This document shows, in pieces, positions 21,097 to 34,100 of a DNA stretch of 64,000 nt. The position numbers and the translations under genes were made by a program. The notes under the pieces are model-generated. The model saw only the letters and a program-made list of their open reading frames with translations. It made no database searches and was not told the DNA's origin. Origin of the DNA: Molossus alvarezi. Taxonomy: Eukaryota > Chordata > Mammalia > Chiroptera > Molossidae. The stretch is taken from assembly GCA_037176705.1 (NCBI GenBank), contig CM073886.1, positions 90,617,501 through 90,681,500 of the forward strand, written 5' to 3'. Every line of letters starts with the position of its first letter. The stretch's first letter is position 1.

Positions 21097-21178
21097 TTTT
21101 TTTTTTTTTCCAGCCCTGTCGAAACAAGGCCACCAAAAATTTGGTTGCCTCCCCCCAAAAAAATGGAAGAGAGAAGAT
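21097..21178 (-). mobile_element. Short retroposed RNA of unknown origin
   Basis: About 68 bases plus a run of 13-15 T (A-tail on -). It is bounded by a perfect duplication TAGAAGCATTAATTCTT (17 bases; 21080-21096 and 21178-21194). The body has no SINE head. It contains the near-palindrome GGCCACCAAAAATTTGGTTG. No AATAAA precedes the tail. I cannot name the source RNA. Confidence 0.8.
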
Positions 21179-21948
21179 AGAAGCATTAATTCTTAATAGT
21201 TATGAAGTAAGTTATCAGGGTAAGCGAAGAAGGAAATCAGTACAAGACTCTGAACTCATGGTTTTACTGCTCCAGTTTCTACTAATCTCTATTATATACT
21301 AAAGTTTTTACTCAGTATGTATTTTCTGATGGTATATTTAAAGGGTAAGAAAAATACCATAAACTTAATAGAAAAATTATTTAGCTACACTAGAAAAAGA
21401 ATGAAATAGTAAATCTGTCTAAAACCAAGGACTCAGATATTCATTTATTCTTATTCTTATATTTGAAAGAATATTTGATGATTATTAGGGAATTTAACAT
21501 TTTTGACTAAAGGGACTTCCATTTATTTACTGAAGTTTTACTTATCACTACTTACAACTTAATGATCAAAAGACAAAACTTTTGTCATGAAATACAAACC
21601 TGATAAAAGAAAGGAAACAGCACATACTATCAAATCCTTTGTGGATCTAAAGAAACATGTGAGGGTAGATTAACTGGCATGTTTTAAAAAGCTAAGGAAC
21701 AAAGGCATACCACTCTCATTATTTACCATGGTTTTCAGTCTCATGAGAAATTACATATAAGGAGTGCTATTTTGCCTGAGTTTAGTCCATTTCAGTTTTT
21801 CACCACCTAGATAAGAAGTATTGCAAGAAAAACACAGTTTTAAAAAATGGCCTTTAATGAAAAATATAAAAATACAATACTGCAATCCTTGAAACATGAT
21901 TTGCATGTTCAGCAAGTCTTAAGAGATTGCCAATGTAAAATAATCCTG

Positions 21949-21971
21949 TTTATTATATGTATATTTTTATT
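21949..21971 (-). terminator. PPWD1: Two possible PPWD1 polyadenylation signals
   Basis: TTTATT on the + strand (AATAAA on -) at 21966-21971 and 21949-21954, 20-40 bases after the PPWD1 stop. If used, the 3' UTR is very short. Confidence 0.55.
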
Positions 21972-21989
21972 TACATACAATGAGACATT

Positions 21990-22133
21990 TTACTTGACAG
22001 TGATATTTATGATGCTGACATCCTCATAGGGCTTATCTGTTTTGGGATTGACTTTGACATTGGAGATCCTTTGTACAACTTCCATTCCTTTAGTCACTCG
22101 TCCAAATACCGTGTGCTTATTATCAAGCCAAGG
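21990..22133 (-). CDS. PPWD1: PPWD1 last coding exon
   Basis: Starts [20 protein letters not shown] and ends SIINITVK, then TAA at 21992-21990. The Trp in PWLDNKH is the conserved active-site Trp. Acceptor CTCCAACACAG. Confidence 0.96.
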   Translation of the reverse strand, partial: PWLDNKHTVFGRVTKGMEVVQRISNVKVNPKTDKPYEDVSIINITVK

Positions 22134-25100
22134 CTGTGTTGGAGGACAAATGGAAAATCTTGGTAAACCAGGTTTCTTAATCCACCTCTCTGGGTGAGCA
22201 AATTAGAGAATTTAAAGGTATGCTTTACTTTTTTATGTAATTAAAAATATTTACAGTAATTTCACTTAGATTTTAAGAATAATTTCCATGTTTATAAAAG
22301 CATAGGATAATGTTTAAATATCTGCATCTTTCAGACCAAAGGGAGCCAGGATGTGTTTGCTAAAGGCACGTTCCCTTTGCATAGTTCAAAGAATTATAGC
22401 TAAGGCTTCAAAAGTTCTCTGTAGGAATCCTACCTGCATAATGAAAAGGCAGTTTGGAACACTTTTAGCTGCATGTGCTTTGGCATTAGAGACATAGGCA
22501 CTGAACTGCTGATTCTCCTACCTACTTGACCTTTGGCAAGTTAGCCAGTTTGTTTCATCATCTATTATTTAAACTGGGTATAGTGACACTAAGAAGTATT
22601 GTGACTATTACACAAGACTATGTACCTGGCAGATAGTAGTCATATCTTTCCTTCATTGTTTAGTGCTTAATTACAAAGTGTATAATTTTTATAATTATTT
22701 GGAATTGCACAGCAATAGAGTTAGATATATTGTATTCTGTCAAATCTATAGTGCCACTGATTATTGCTTGCATTCTGATTTCAGAGTTATAAAAATATGA
22801 GGAAAATGTCTTTAAAATCGGGAATTCATATACTCTAATCCTCCATTCTAACGATGACAAAAAAGGTCCAGAGGTGAAATAGTTTGTTCTGAATTGTACA
22901 AAACAGTAATAGTGGCAGAGGACAACTTAAGTGTCCTATATTACAGAAGTATTGTTTTACAAAGTAAATCTGATTTGTTAGGTAATTTTATGTTTTCTTA
23001 TCTAAATTGTTTTCATTTTTACATCCTGGCAGATATAAATAATGGTAGAGAAGAATGCAGCGCTTTCTCCACTGAATTCACTTTTACATCATAACCTATG
23101 ACCTTTGGATCACAGATGATGCTGTTCTACTCACCGTTGGTACTACTGTTATGAAAAACTGAGATCCATTAGTATTCGATCCAGCATTAGCCATGCTCAG
23201 TGTATACGGTCTGTCATGTCGTAATGTTGAATGAAATTCATCTTCAAATTCTCCTCCCCATATGCTTTCTCCTCCCATACCAGTGCCTGTTGGATCTCCT
23301 GTCTGAATCATGAAGCCCTTAACAGAAAGTATACAAAAGATATATTACACCGTCCTTTTTTATACATATGCTTTGGAGTTGTATTTGTCAAGAGTGCTTT
23401 GTATTCAGTAAAATCGTAACTTTGTTAATAGTCACTCTTAGTAGGTTATACTTTAATTTGGATGATGTATTTCTATTGGTCAACTACCTAATTTAAAACA
23501 AAAATGCAAAGGTCTTCTCATTTATAGATATGTGTATCTTCCCCAGTAATCTAACTAAAACTAAAAGTGTAAATAAATTTTAGGATCTGTATATATTAGA
23601 TCTTATATAACTGCCCCATTCTTTTCTCCTCCCTTTCCCTAAACACTAGATTTTCTGGATTTCGTTTCAGTAATTTCTCCAGAACCCTGAAGTTTGACTT
23701 TTCTTCCTGCCACTTTTGACCTGTCAACAACCAAGAACTACATCTGTTTTATGGATTGCTGCCTGGGCAGAGTTCATTCTGCTCTTCGGGTATTAATGGT
23801 GGTTTTCACAGATTGGGTGGCATCTGGGCTCTTCTATTACTTACAGTCTTATCTTCTAGACCTATACCTTATCTAGCCACTAGGAGCAGGTTACCTTGGC
23901 TACTGGTTTTATCTCAGCATGACCCTTTACTCATTATGTGACCCTATTTCAGCTGTTGATAAAAATATTGTGGCAGTGTTTCTAGTAAGGTAATTATGCT
24001 ACTATTCCTGTCTGTCCTTGATTCTAGATCTGATATTCATGATCATTCTTATTTTGGCTTCCATAGTCCATTTTTCCTTGTTATGCGATAATATGCTATT
24101 CCTTAAATCATAAAATTTGTATAACTTACCTTAATTATACGGTGAAATGTATGTCCATTATAATAACCATTTCTGCTGTGAACACAGAAGTTTTCCACTG
24201 TCTTAGGGCACCTAGTAAGACATATATTAATATGAAATCTATTCATAGTATTTAAGGCAATTTCTTTGCAGTTCTGCTTCCTACTGGTGTTTTCAGTATC
24301 ATCTGAATGTTTCAGAAGGACAGTCTTTTTTTCATAACCTCTTCTAATCGGAGGACAAGTGAGAGTTGAAAGGGCATATAAGCTGTAGTATATTATTATT
24401 TAATGTATCTTTACAGCAAGATTGCTTATTATAGTAAAGTTTGACAGTATTTAGATTATAAGGTTATAAGCAGTTTAAAAAATACAACCAAAGCACCTTT
24501 AAAAATACACAATTTGCCGTGTATGGTGGGTTAAGTTCCTGCGAAAGGTAATTTTCTCACAAAAACAATGTTATGGTATAGTGACATATTCCTGACCAGG
24601 GACATATTCACTGAAATAATATCTCCTAAATTTAATCAACGTTAAGTGATAATCAGACATATTCTGAGTATGAAACATTCTAAATAGTATTAACTAATCC
24701 CACAGGATGATTTAATGTGTTACATTAAATCCTGTAACAGCTCTTAGTGCTGGGAATGAATGGGAAAATCAAAAGAATCTTGCATGAAGTACAACCAGGA
24801 GCAACAGGCTTAATGGGTGCATGGGTTCTACGCATTTGAAATGAGATGGTTCAGGAGTCTAAACTACCTAGTTCTTTCTTCAGTACCAAGGTATGGCACA
24901 AAACACCATATCCAAAATAACTAAGTACTTAGAAATAAAGGTGTAAAAGATGTCACCTTTGCATCAAGACTAGCCAGAGATACTATATTGTATTTGATAT
25001 TGCATGCTTATTTGGCAAACTTCTTTTTTATCCTCACCCGAGGACATTTTTCCCTTTTTTTGTTGTTGTTCAGATAAAGTGGAAGGGGGAGAGAGGAAGA

Positions 25101-28100
25101 GAGAGAGAGAGAGAGAGAGAAACATTGACATGAAAGGGACACATCGAGTGGTTGCCACCCGCACGACCCAACCAGGGCCAGGGGCAAACTGCAACCGAGG
25201 TACATGCCCTTATTGGGAACCGAACCCGGGTCTCTTGGGACCGCAGGCCGACGCTCTAACTCATGAACCAAACTGACCAGGGCTCATTTGGCAAACTTTT
25301 AAATTGTCCAGAATATGTGTTTTATTAGAATTTTTCTAGTTTTTTTTTTAATTGCTTTTGGGCCTGGCCGGTGTGGCTCAGTGGTTAAACATCGACCCAT
25401 GCACCAAGAGGTCACCAGTTTGATTCCTGGTCAGGGCACATGCCCAGGTTGCGGGCCAAATCCCCAGTGGGGGGGGCATGCAGGGGCAGCCAATTGATGT
25501 TTCTATCTCTCTCCCTCTCCCTCCCTTCCTCTCTCAAATCAATGAAGAAAAAAAAAATTTTTTTTCAATGTTTTTAGTGATTTTAGAGGAAGGGAGAGAG
25601 ACACATCGATCAGCTGATTCCTGCACCACGGCCCTTCCCTGGGGATCAAGCCCACAACCCAGGCATATGCCCTGACCAGGAATGAAATCCTAGACCTCTT
25701 GGTACACAGGATGACAGCCAACCAACTGAGCCACACTGGCCAGGGCTGGAATTCGTTTTCAAAACTATAACAACTAGGTTGAAGGAAGAGGAAGTAGATG
25801 TTTAGCAAATGTTAGAAAGGAAAAATAAGTACCCTTCCCTTAAGGATTTGTTTTGAGAGGAAAGCCAGTTATAATAAGCCAGCCACAATCTTATAGTTGG
25901 CATATACAGTTAATGATAATTGTAATGTATATGTGTATATATCACTTCTTAGATTCATTCAGCACTTTCATAGCCAAGATATTTATATTTTATAAACCTG
26001 TTAAGTATGTGCATATATGTGTAAAAATTTCCCATTTTCTAGTGGAACACTTATCAGAATTCTCAGGGTTGATGTTCTATCAAACATTTCAATTCTTAAA
26101 AATTCTTTAGGTCAAAATAACAAATTTTAAGTTGCAGTTTCTTGAAATATGCACATTTACATTGGTGTTGAAGACAACAAAAACTGTACATACTCAACAG
26201 GAAAAAGTTTGATGTGAATGTCTCCCATGCTTGTGTGGATAATGGCGCTATCTGAAACTCGTTTGGGTCCTTCAGCCTGAGTAGCTGCCATGACTTCCTC
26301 TTTAGAAGGTTTCTCATTAAAAACATCTCGGTCAGAATCTGCACTTTTTGTATCTTCTGGTTCTCGTTTGGTAAACTAAAGGAGAAAAATAAAAAAGTGA
26401 GTGAATGAATTATAATTTTCATGTTAAGATGTATGAACAAGAAAATTTCATTTCTAATGAAAGTATGAATTCATACCAGAATAAATCCTTATTTCAGGGA
26501 TGTAAATTTTGAGTGAAGATGTAGAAATCTCAGGATTCTCTGGGTACAGGGAGAATTGAGAAAAACTTTTTCACTGTTAAAACTGGATTTCTCAAGGCCT
26601 GTTTTTTTTATTTTTTATTTGACTCAGTAAGTAGAAATCATTCCTTCCAAGAAAGCTCTACCTGATGCCAGCTGAGTTCCAGGAAGGTAAAGCTAGTGCC
26701 CAGGCCCTGTCTTGCCTAATAGCATTCCTTGGTCCACTTGGATAGATTCCAAATAAACAATCAAGCTAGGATGCGATTGCTTTCACATCTTATTCTCTAG
26801 TTTTCAAAGGGATAGCTTGTTGTACTAAACAGTTTTCTTGATTTAGCATATGAAACTACTAAAGTTCAAATTTTGTAAAGTTTTCCTTTTATTTCATGAT
26901 ATTGGATTTGAAGAGGCATAGAAATGTATATGTGTACCATTTTAATTTTGCTTAAGAATATGTACATCTCATAAACTTGAAAGATAATTCATGAAAATGT
27001 CAGATGTATAAAGATGCACTGTGAGTAGACTTATTTTTTTTCTATTTCTTCCAAGTTTATGAGGAATATGTGATTTAGTCAACATAAAAGTAAATTCTGG
27101 GGAAAGAAAGAAAATAGCTTGTTACTTAGTATTTTAATAAAGTGGTTGGAAAATTATATAAGTTTTGTGTATATCAAGAATTCTCCATGCCCTGGCCAGT
27201 TTCGCTCAGCGGTTAGAGCGTCGGCCTGCGGTCCGGAGAGACCCGGATTCAGTTCCCGCTAAGGGCACGTACTTCGGTTGCAGTTTGTCCCCGGCCCTGG
27301 TTGGTCGTGCGGGTGGCAGCCACTCAATGTGTCCCTTCACATCGATGTTTCTCACTCTCTTTCCCTTCCTCTCTCTCCCTCCCACTCTATCTGTACAAAA
27401 AATGGAAAAATATCCTCGGGTGAGGATTAAAAAAAAAAAAAGAATTCTATTTTGTAATTAATTTTTACCTTCAAAATGGTTAAATCACAGGTAAAAACAA
27501 GAAAAATTATTTTCCTTTAACATATATTAACAAATTTTTAGCCATGACTTTGAAAAATTCTCACTTCAAGGAATCTACTCATTCTAGGTTAAAAGCTTGG
27601 TCAGGGTAAGGAAACAGCTATTTCCTATGTTTATCAAATGCTGGTAATCTTAATAACATCACAGCTGCTTATACTATATCAGATGAATAAATATACTATA
27701 ATGAGCCAGACACTTGACCAAACTTCGTGGATTTTTTTTTTTAATCCTCACCTGAAGACATTTTCCCATTTATCCTCAGATAGAGTGGGAGGGTGACAGA
27801 AAGAGAGAGAGGAGAGAAACATCAATGTGAGAGGGACACATCGACTGGTTGCCTTTTGCACGTCCCCAACCAGGGCCGGGGACCAAACCAAGGTATGTGC
27901 CCTTGACCAGAATCGAACACACGACTCTTTGGTCTAACCACTGAGAAAAACTGGCCAGGACAAACTTTGTGGATTTAACAGTGAAGAAAACATAGTGCCT
28001 ATGTTTACAAAGTTTATATTATCACAAGGAGATGACAGTGTCAGCAACAAACAAAAAAATATATCAGCAAATCATTTTAAAAAGTGTGACAATACAACCA

Positions 28101-31100
28101 GGCACACCTAATCCAGAGGTAATGTCATAGCAGCCTCCAAGCTGAGATCTAAGTATATGTAGGAACTGGGGAGTTACGTGTAGCAGGCAAAAGGAGTAGC
28201 CTGTGCAAATGCTTAGATGTAAAAAAACAATACTCCACTTACTACAAATGAACTAAAAATGAAGAATGATAAGGTAGGAGGGCCAGCTATATAGACAGCT
28301 GGGAAGTTAGAGAAATACAGTAAGTCCTCACATAGTGTCATTGACAGGTTCTTGGAAACGCAGCTTTACTAAAAACTATGTGTAACAAAATCAATTTTAC
28401 CACAGGCTAATTGATATAAATGAGTTAAGTTCCTATGGCATTACTTCTGATCACAAAAACATCATGAAACTTAATGAAGACCCAAAACACTTCTAATATT
28501 AAACATTAAAATTACACAATGAAATAAATGTGAGCTATACATACATTAAAGAAAGATGAACAAGAGCCAGTGAGATAATTCTTTTCCAACCTTCTGTTTA
28601 TTCCAGTTCAGGGTAACGGGCAGCTGGAGCCTATCCCAGCAGCTCAGGGCTCAGGGCAGAGATCAACCCTGGACAGGACACTGCCCCATTGCAGAGTGCA
28701 CTCACATGCACTGACACACATACCCACACTCACTCAGACCAGGACAAGTCAGACATGCAATCAACCTAATGTGCACATCTTTGGGATGTGAGAGGAAACT
28801 GGAGTACCCAAAGGAAACCCACATAGACATGGGGAGAATGTGCAAACTCCACACTGACAGTGGTTCCAGCCAGGAATTGATGCTTTTTCTCATCAACATT
28901 AGAACAAAATGACAATATCTGAGGACCTGCTAAAATCACATTTGACTGTAGTGTGAAGGATAGAATGCAAGGGCAGAGGTCTCTATACTTTAGATTTTTT
29001 TGCCTGGCTGAACAGTTAGGACAATGCTACTTCTAACAGCTTATTAGTTTGATTTTGAGCCCAGTTTTAATTAACACGCAACATACTTTCAATTCTCTAG
29101 GAAAAAAATTCCTCAGGAATATACAATTCTAAGGTAGCAACATTACAATGGAGTCAAAAGGTTAAAAATAAAGTGTTTAGACAAGAAAGTGTGCAAGTTC
29201 AGGGGAGATAAATTATGTTCAAGAGTTAAAACTAAAATAATAAAAAAAAGAATTTTTGAAACCCCACAGTAAAAACTATTTTGGATTCAATTATTACCAT
29301 AACCACTTACTTCCTATCATCTTTAGACAACACAAATAGTTACAGAAGCCAGGTTGAAAAATTTTCAAAACAGCATAGAAAACAGTACAAAAATACTTAA
29401 AATCAAGTTCTAGTTAAAAATTCTACAATATCAATGTTGTAAGATAGTATTATGGTTATTTAGAAAGTCTGCTATTATTGCCAACATCCTCTTTAGTTGA
29501 AAGCACAAGCTAAGAAAATAAAACTCCAACCAAACTGGAATAAACATTACAGTCCATCTCTTAGTACTTACACATACCATATAAAATCTATTCTTTTTGA
29601 AAGACGTACAGACTATTGTTGGGTCAGCTTGAATATTCTGAAGAACGGGGTTTTCAGAAGCTTTCATTTCTATAGTAGTTGCAGCACGATGCTTTTTGGC
29701 TATTCCCTGGAACAAAGCCAACTGCATCACCCTGATATTTTCTTGCTTGCCTAAGATCCGCACACACCTGGAAAATACAATGTTTTATACAATAAAATTT
29801 TCAGAATTAGCTCCAATTTTAACAACTTTACCGATGAAAGCTGGGAATCAGCTATCCTTTATCTTTGTACAAAATAACTAGTGAAAGGTTTTAAAAAGTG
29901 TTTCTTTACATACACACACACAAAGGTACTTAAAATTGGTAGGCAGCTGTAATTTTCAGGTTAAAAAAATATAATCATTCAGTCATAGTTTTAACCTATC
30001 TCCAATATTTTAATCTATCTGCAAACCTTCAACGATTTCGTATTGCCAAGAACTAAATATAAATTTGTTTATATGTGAGAATGTAGAGCACAAGATTTTT
30101 TCTTCTTAAAATACACTTTCAGTTCTTTTTTTTATTTACCTTCAGTGATAGTATCTGATTTTAGCTATTCTGTACTAAGACCAAAGGGACTGCACAAAAG
30201 GCTTATTGTGGTTTCATGCATTTTAAGTTCTGATTTTATGTCTAGCAGGATGTAATGCCGAATTCTGTGGTTAAAATATTTGGCAACATTTAACATGAAC
30301 CAGGCTAATTTAAATCAATAAGCAAAAGACAGACTATAACTTGTTAAAAAACAAAAAACAAAAAAACACACAAAAAACTTGAAACTATGCATATCTTCTT
30401 TCCATTTCTTTTACAAACATGAGTGGAAACTTTTTACATAAGAGTATAAACAACAGAAAGACCACAGAAAAATCCAGTCAAAACATTTGGTTAAGTTTAG
30501 ACATTTGGGACCATTCCACTTGTCTTGGAACAAACAAAACTCCCATTGTTTCCCTGAAGGAGGAAATGGTCCCCAATAAATGCATTTTTAAAAAACATAC
30601 ATCATATTAAAGCTTACCGGTTTGTTTCTACATTTATAACTTTAATGCCCAGCATTGTTCCATATAGCACAAAGTGTCCAGTTTCATCAAAAACTATATT
30701 AATTAATCTCACTGCATCCACCTTCTCCAACTCACGTTCTACAGCCATTCGTCGGCCAAATTCCATGTCTGGTAGCTGTTGTCTCATTTGCTGTAGTTCA
30801 GTAAACATCTAGAAAACAAACCATTTATTAACAACAAAGCTACATAATAAAGGGAATGAGAATTCAAATAGAAGCAGAGCACACATTAAGAGTAACTAAC
30901 GGTTTGTGTACTTATATATCTCTTACAGAGGATTCTTCAAAATACTGTAAACAGGAAAAAAAAGTATGTTTGATCATAAATAGAATTAACACTAATTTGT
31001 TCTTCTAATTAAACAAAAACAAACCACTTAGTCAATATAATTACTGCTTTCTCTTTAGAAACAATATTTCTGCTACCTTTTATAATGCCACAGAATAGCA

Positions 31101-34100
31101 CTTTCTGGTAGACATATAATGCAAACCATGTAAGTAATTTAAAATTTTCAAGTAGCTACATCAAACAAAGTAAAAAAGAAATAGGTAAAATTAATAATAT
31201 TTTATTCAATCCAACATATCCAAAATATTAACATTTAAACATTAAGCAATTTATTAAAGTTGAGATAAAATTAAATTTTTTTCTAATAAGTCTTTGAACT
31301 CACATTTTATACTTTCGGTCTGTCTCAATTTGAACTAGCCATGTACCAAGTGCTCAAGAGCCACATGTGGCTAGTGGCTACTATATTGGCCGATGTAACT
31401 ATAGACCAGGAGGTCCTTATATAAGGACCTGGCATAATAAGCACTCGATTTTTTTTTTCTTAATCCTCACCCGAGGATATGTTTATTGATTGGACGGAGA
31501 GAGAGAGAGAAACAGCAATCGGTTGCCTCCCATACATGCCCTGACCAAGGAATTAAACCCGAAACCTAGGTATGTGCCCTGACCAGGACTCGAACCTGCC
31601 ACCTTTTGTTGTATGGGATGATGCTCCAACCATCTGAGCCACCCAGTTAGGGCAACACTCAATTTTTGTTGAATGAATAAACTTATTATTTTACTAATGT
31701 ATAACAATTTCATATTTCAGAAATGTTTTGTTTTGACAAACATTATAATTATAGTTAGATTATCATTAGTAAATATAATGTAAGGCAGGTGAATATTTTT
31801 ATGGATGCAGTTTAGTTTGGAAATTTGGTTTATTTTTTTTTTAGATAGTTAATATACAAAAATAGGGGTCACATCCAATTACTATCATTACACTATAAGC
31901 GTCCCAAAAGGTAGGATCTTTACATTTAGGGCATCAAAGAGCAGAATTCAAAAGTAGTTCTCCATTGCATATGAAAACAAGCCAGACTTATGTTCCATCT
32001 ACTTCCTTTTTTCTCTGTGTTAATTGGAAATCTCCAGTTTTTTATTATGGAATGAACAACATACTCCAAAAATCAAAAGGAGGTATGTGTGTTAGGGAAT
32101 GGTCTTATACACTAGCTAAAAAGCCTGCTCATTATAGTTCCCTTTTTCCAGTCTCTGAGACTAATATTTTGTACTGATTTACATATTCCTATGTCAGAAA
32201 CAGCCTAGATGCTTGATTACATTTTTGTAGTGAGGGACCCCTGATTATTTTTGCAAGAAAAAGGATTGTTTCAAGACTTAAAGTTTGTAGATGGCCATCT
32301 GCCTACATATATGTATTTTATAAATGTTAATCTAACCTGATAAGCACATCAGAATCTTTCTACAGAATTCCAGCCTTAATTGCAGGGACTCTGTGATACA
32401 CAACTGTGTGGCCATATGCAGTGACTCTGGTTGATAAACGCTAACACCATCCAACTAAATTTCTGTTAAACTAGGACAAAAAAAAGTTGTCCTAGATTGG
32501 ATGAACAGTGAAGAATCCCCAGAGGAAGTGACCCTTTCACTGAGATTCAAAGGGTAAGTTCAACAGGCAATGGGAGAAAAGAGGGAAGGTTCACTCCAGG
32601 CAGAAAGAACAGAATGTACATGGAACTGAAGCAAGACCTAACTAGCCAGAGTTAAGACGCAGGAGAAAGGTGATTTACACTAGGCTGTAATGGTAGGCAG
32701 GGACCACAAGACTGCAGGCCCTTATTTTGATCTTCATTCTAAGAACAGAAATCACTGAAAGGTTCAAAGGATGACATGATCAGATATGTGCTTTTAAAAG
32801 ACTACTCTGGATGTAGTAAGGATAACAGATTGGGAGGAAGTCAGAACAGATACTAGCAGTAGGCCATGTTATAAGCCAGGCAAAAGATCACGAACTAGGG
32901 TAGTGATAGGTGTGCCTGCTGAAAAGAAATGGATGGATTTAAAGTATATTTCGAAAGTAAAATTGTCAGGACTCATGATAAATTGAATAGAGGGGTAAGG
33001 AAATAGTTAAGGACGAATCAGGTTTCAGCCTTGTACAAGTAATGGATATTAGTGCCATTCATGAAGACAGAAAAAAAAGACAGCACCAGGTCTTTTCATA
33101 ATAGAAAGCTTGAGAAATAAATCTGGGAATAGTCACAGACAGAAAGGAGTGAATAAAGTGGGAAGAGAGGGTGTCTAGAATAAGTTTTCAGGATCTTAAG
33201 AGAATGAGCTTGAAACAAAACAAAACTGAAAATACAAATACCAAGTAGAAGGATCACTGGCTCAGAAGAAATAAATGTAGGGAAGAGACTTCTGGAGAGC
33301 AACAATGCAAGTCAGCAGACAATTGATTATTATCTTAAATTTACTAAGAGAAAATAACCATCAATCTAAATGTCTATATTCAGAAAAAAATACATTTTAA
33401 AGAAATAGCACAAAACAAAGACATTTTTAGAAAAGTAACGCATGATTAAATTTAAACTGCACTTACACTTAGTGATTCATCAAAGACTCTCATGAGTTTT
33501 CCAGTTAAAAACCTGAAAATTCTAACTTTTCTATCAGAACCAATTGTAGCTATTTTTTTCCCATCAGGTGAAAAACATATGCTGGTTGGATAAGCCTTGC
33601 ATTTGGCAAATTCATATAAATCTGTGTCAGTTTTATATTCCCAGTTCACATTTTTGGGGAATTTATATTCATGAGGAGGCCCAGTCCAGTACTCAATCAT
33701 TCCAGATTTGTCAGAAGACACTACTGCTTTGTATACTGGGTTTAGCCGTATCTGAGTAAGAGGTGATGTGTGGAGTTTGTCAAAAACATGAAGTGGCTGG
33801 TTATCTCCTCGACCATCATAAACAAAAATTTTCCCTGTACTCTTCTCAGAAGCAGCAACTGACGATATGGCATCCCCTGGGCAATAGATCCACTCACATT
33901 GTCCAGGAAAATAGCTGAAATAATAAAGAATTGAGAGAAAAAGGAGGTCAATACCAGAAGTTAGCATCCCTTCCTACCTTCACCACCAAAAATGCTCTGG
34001 CCAGTGACCAGTCATTTAGCTATTTTTGGATCCCTTGCTCAAAAAAGGCAGAAAGATACAGAATGGGGAGGAACAACTAATAACAGTTAATAATTTTTCT

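Noticed and set aside
24583..24612. GACATATTC on both sides of CTGACCAGG, looking like a SINE reduced to its first bases
   Set aside because: Only nine bases lie between. A chance repeat is as likely and nothing else supports it.
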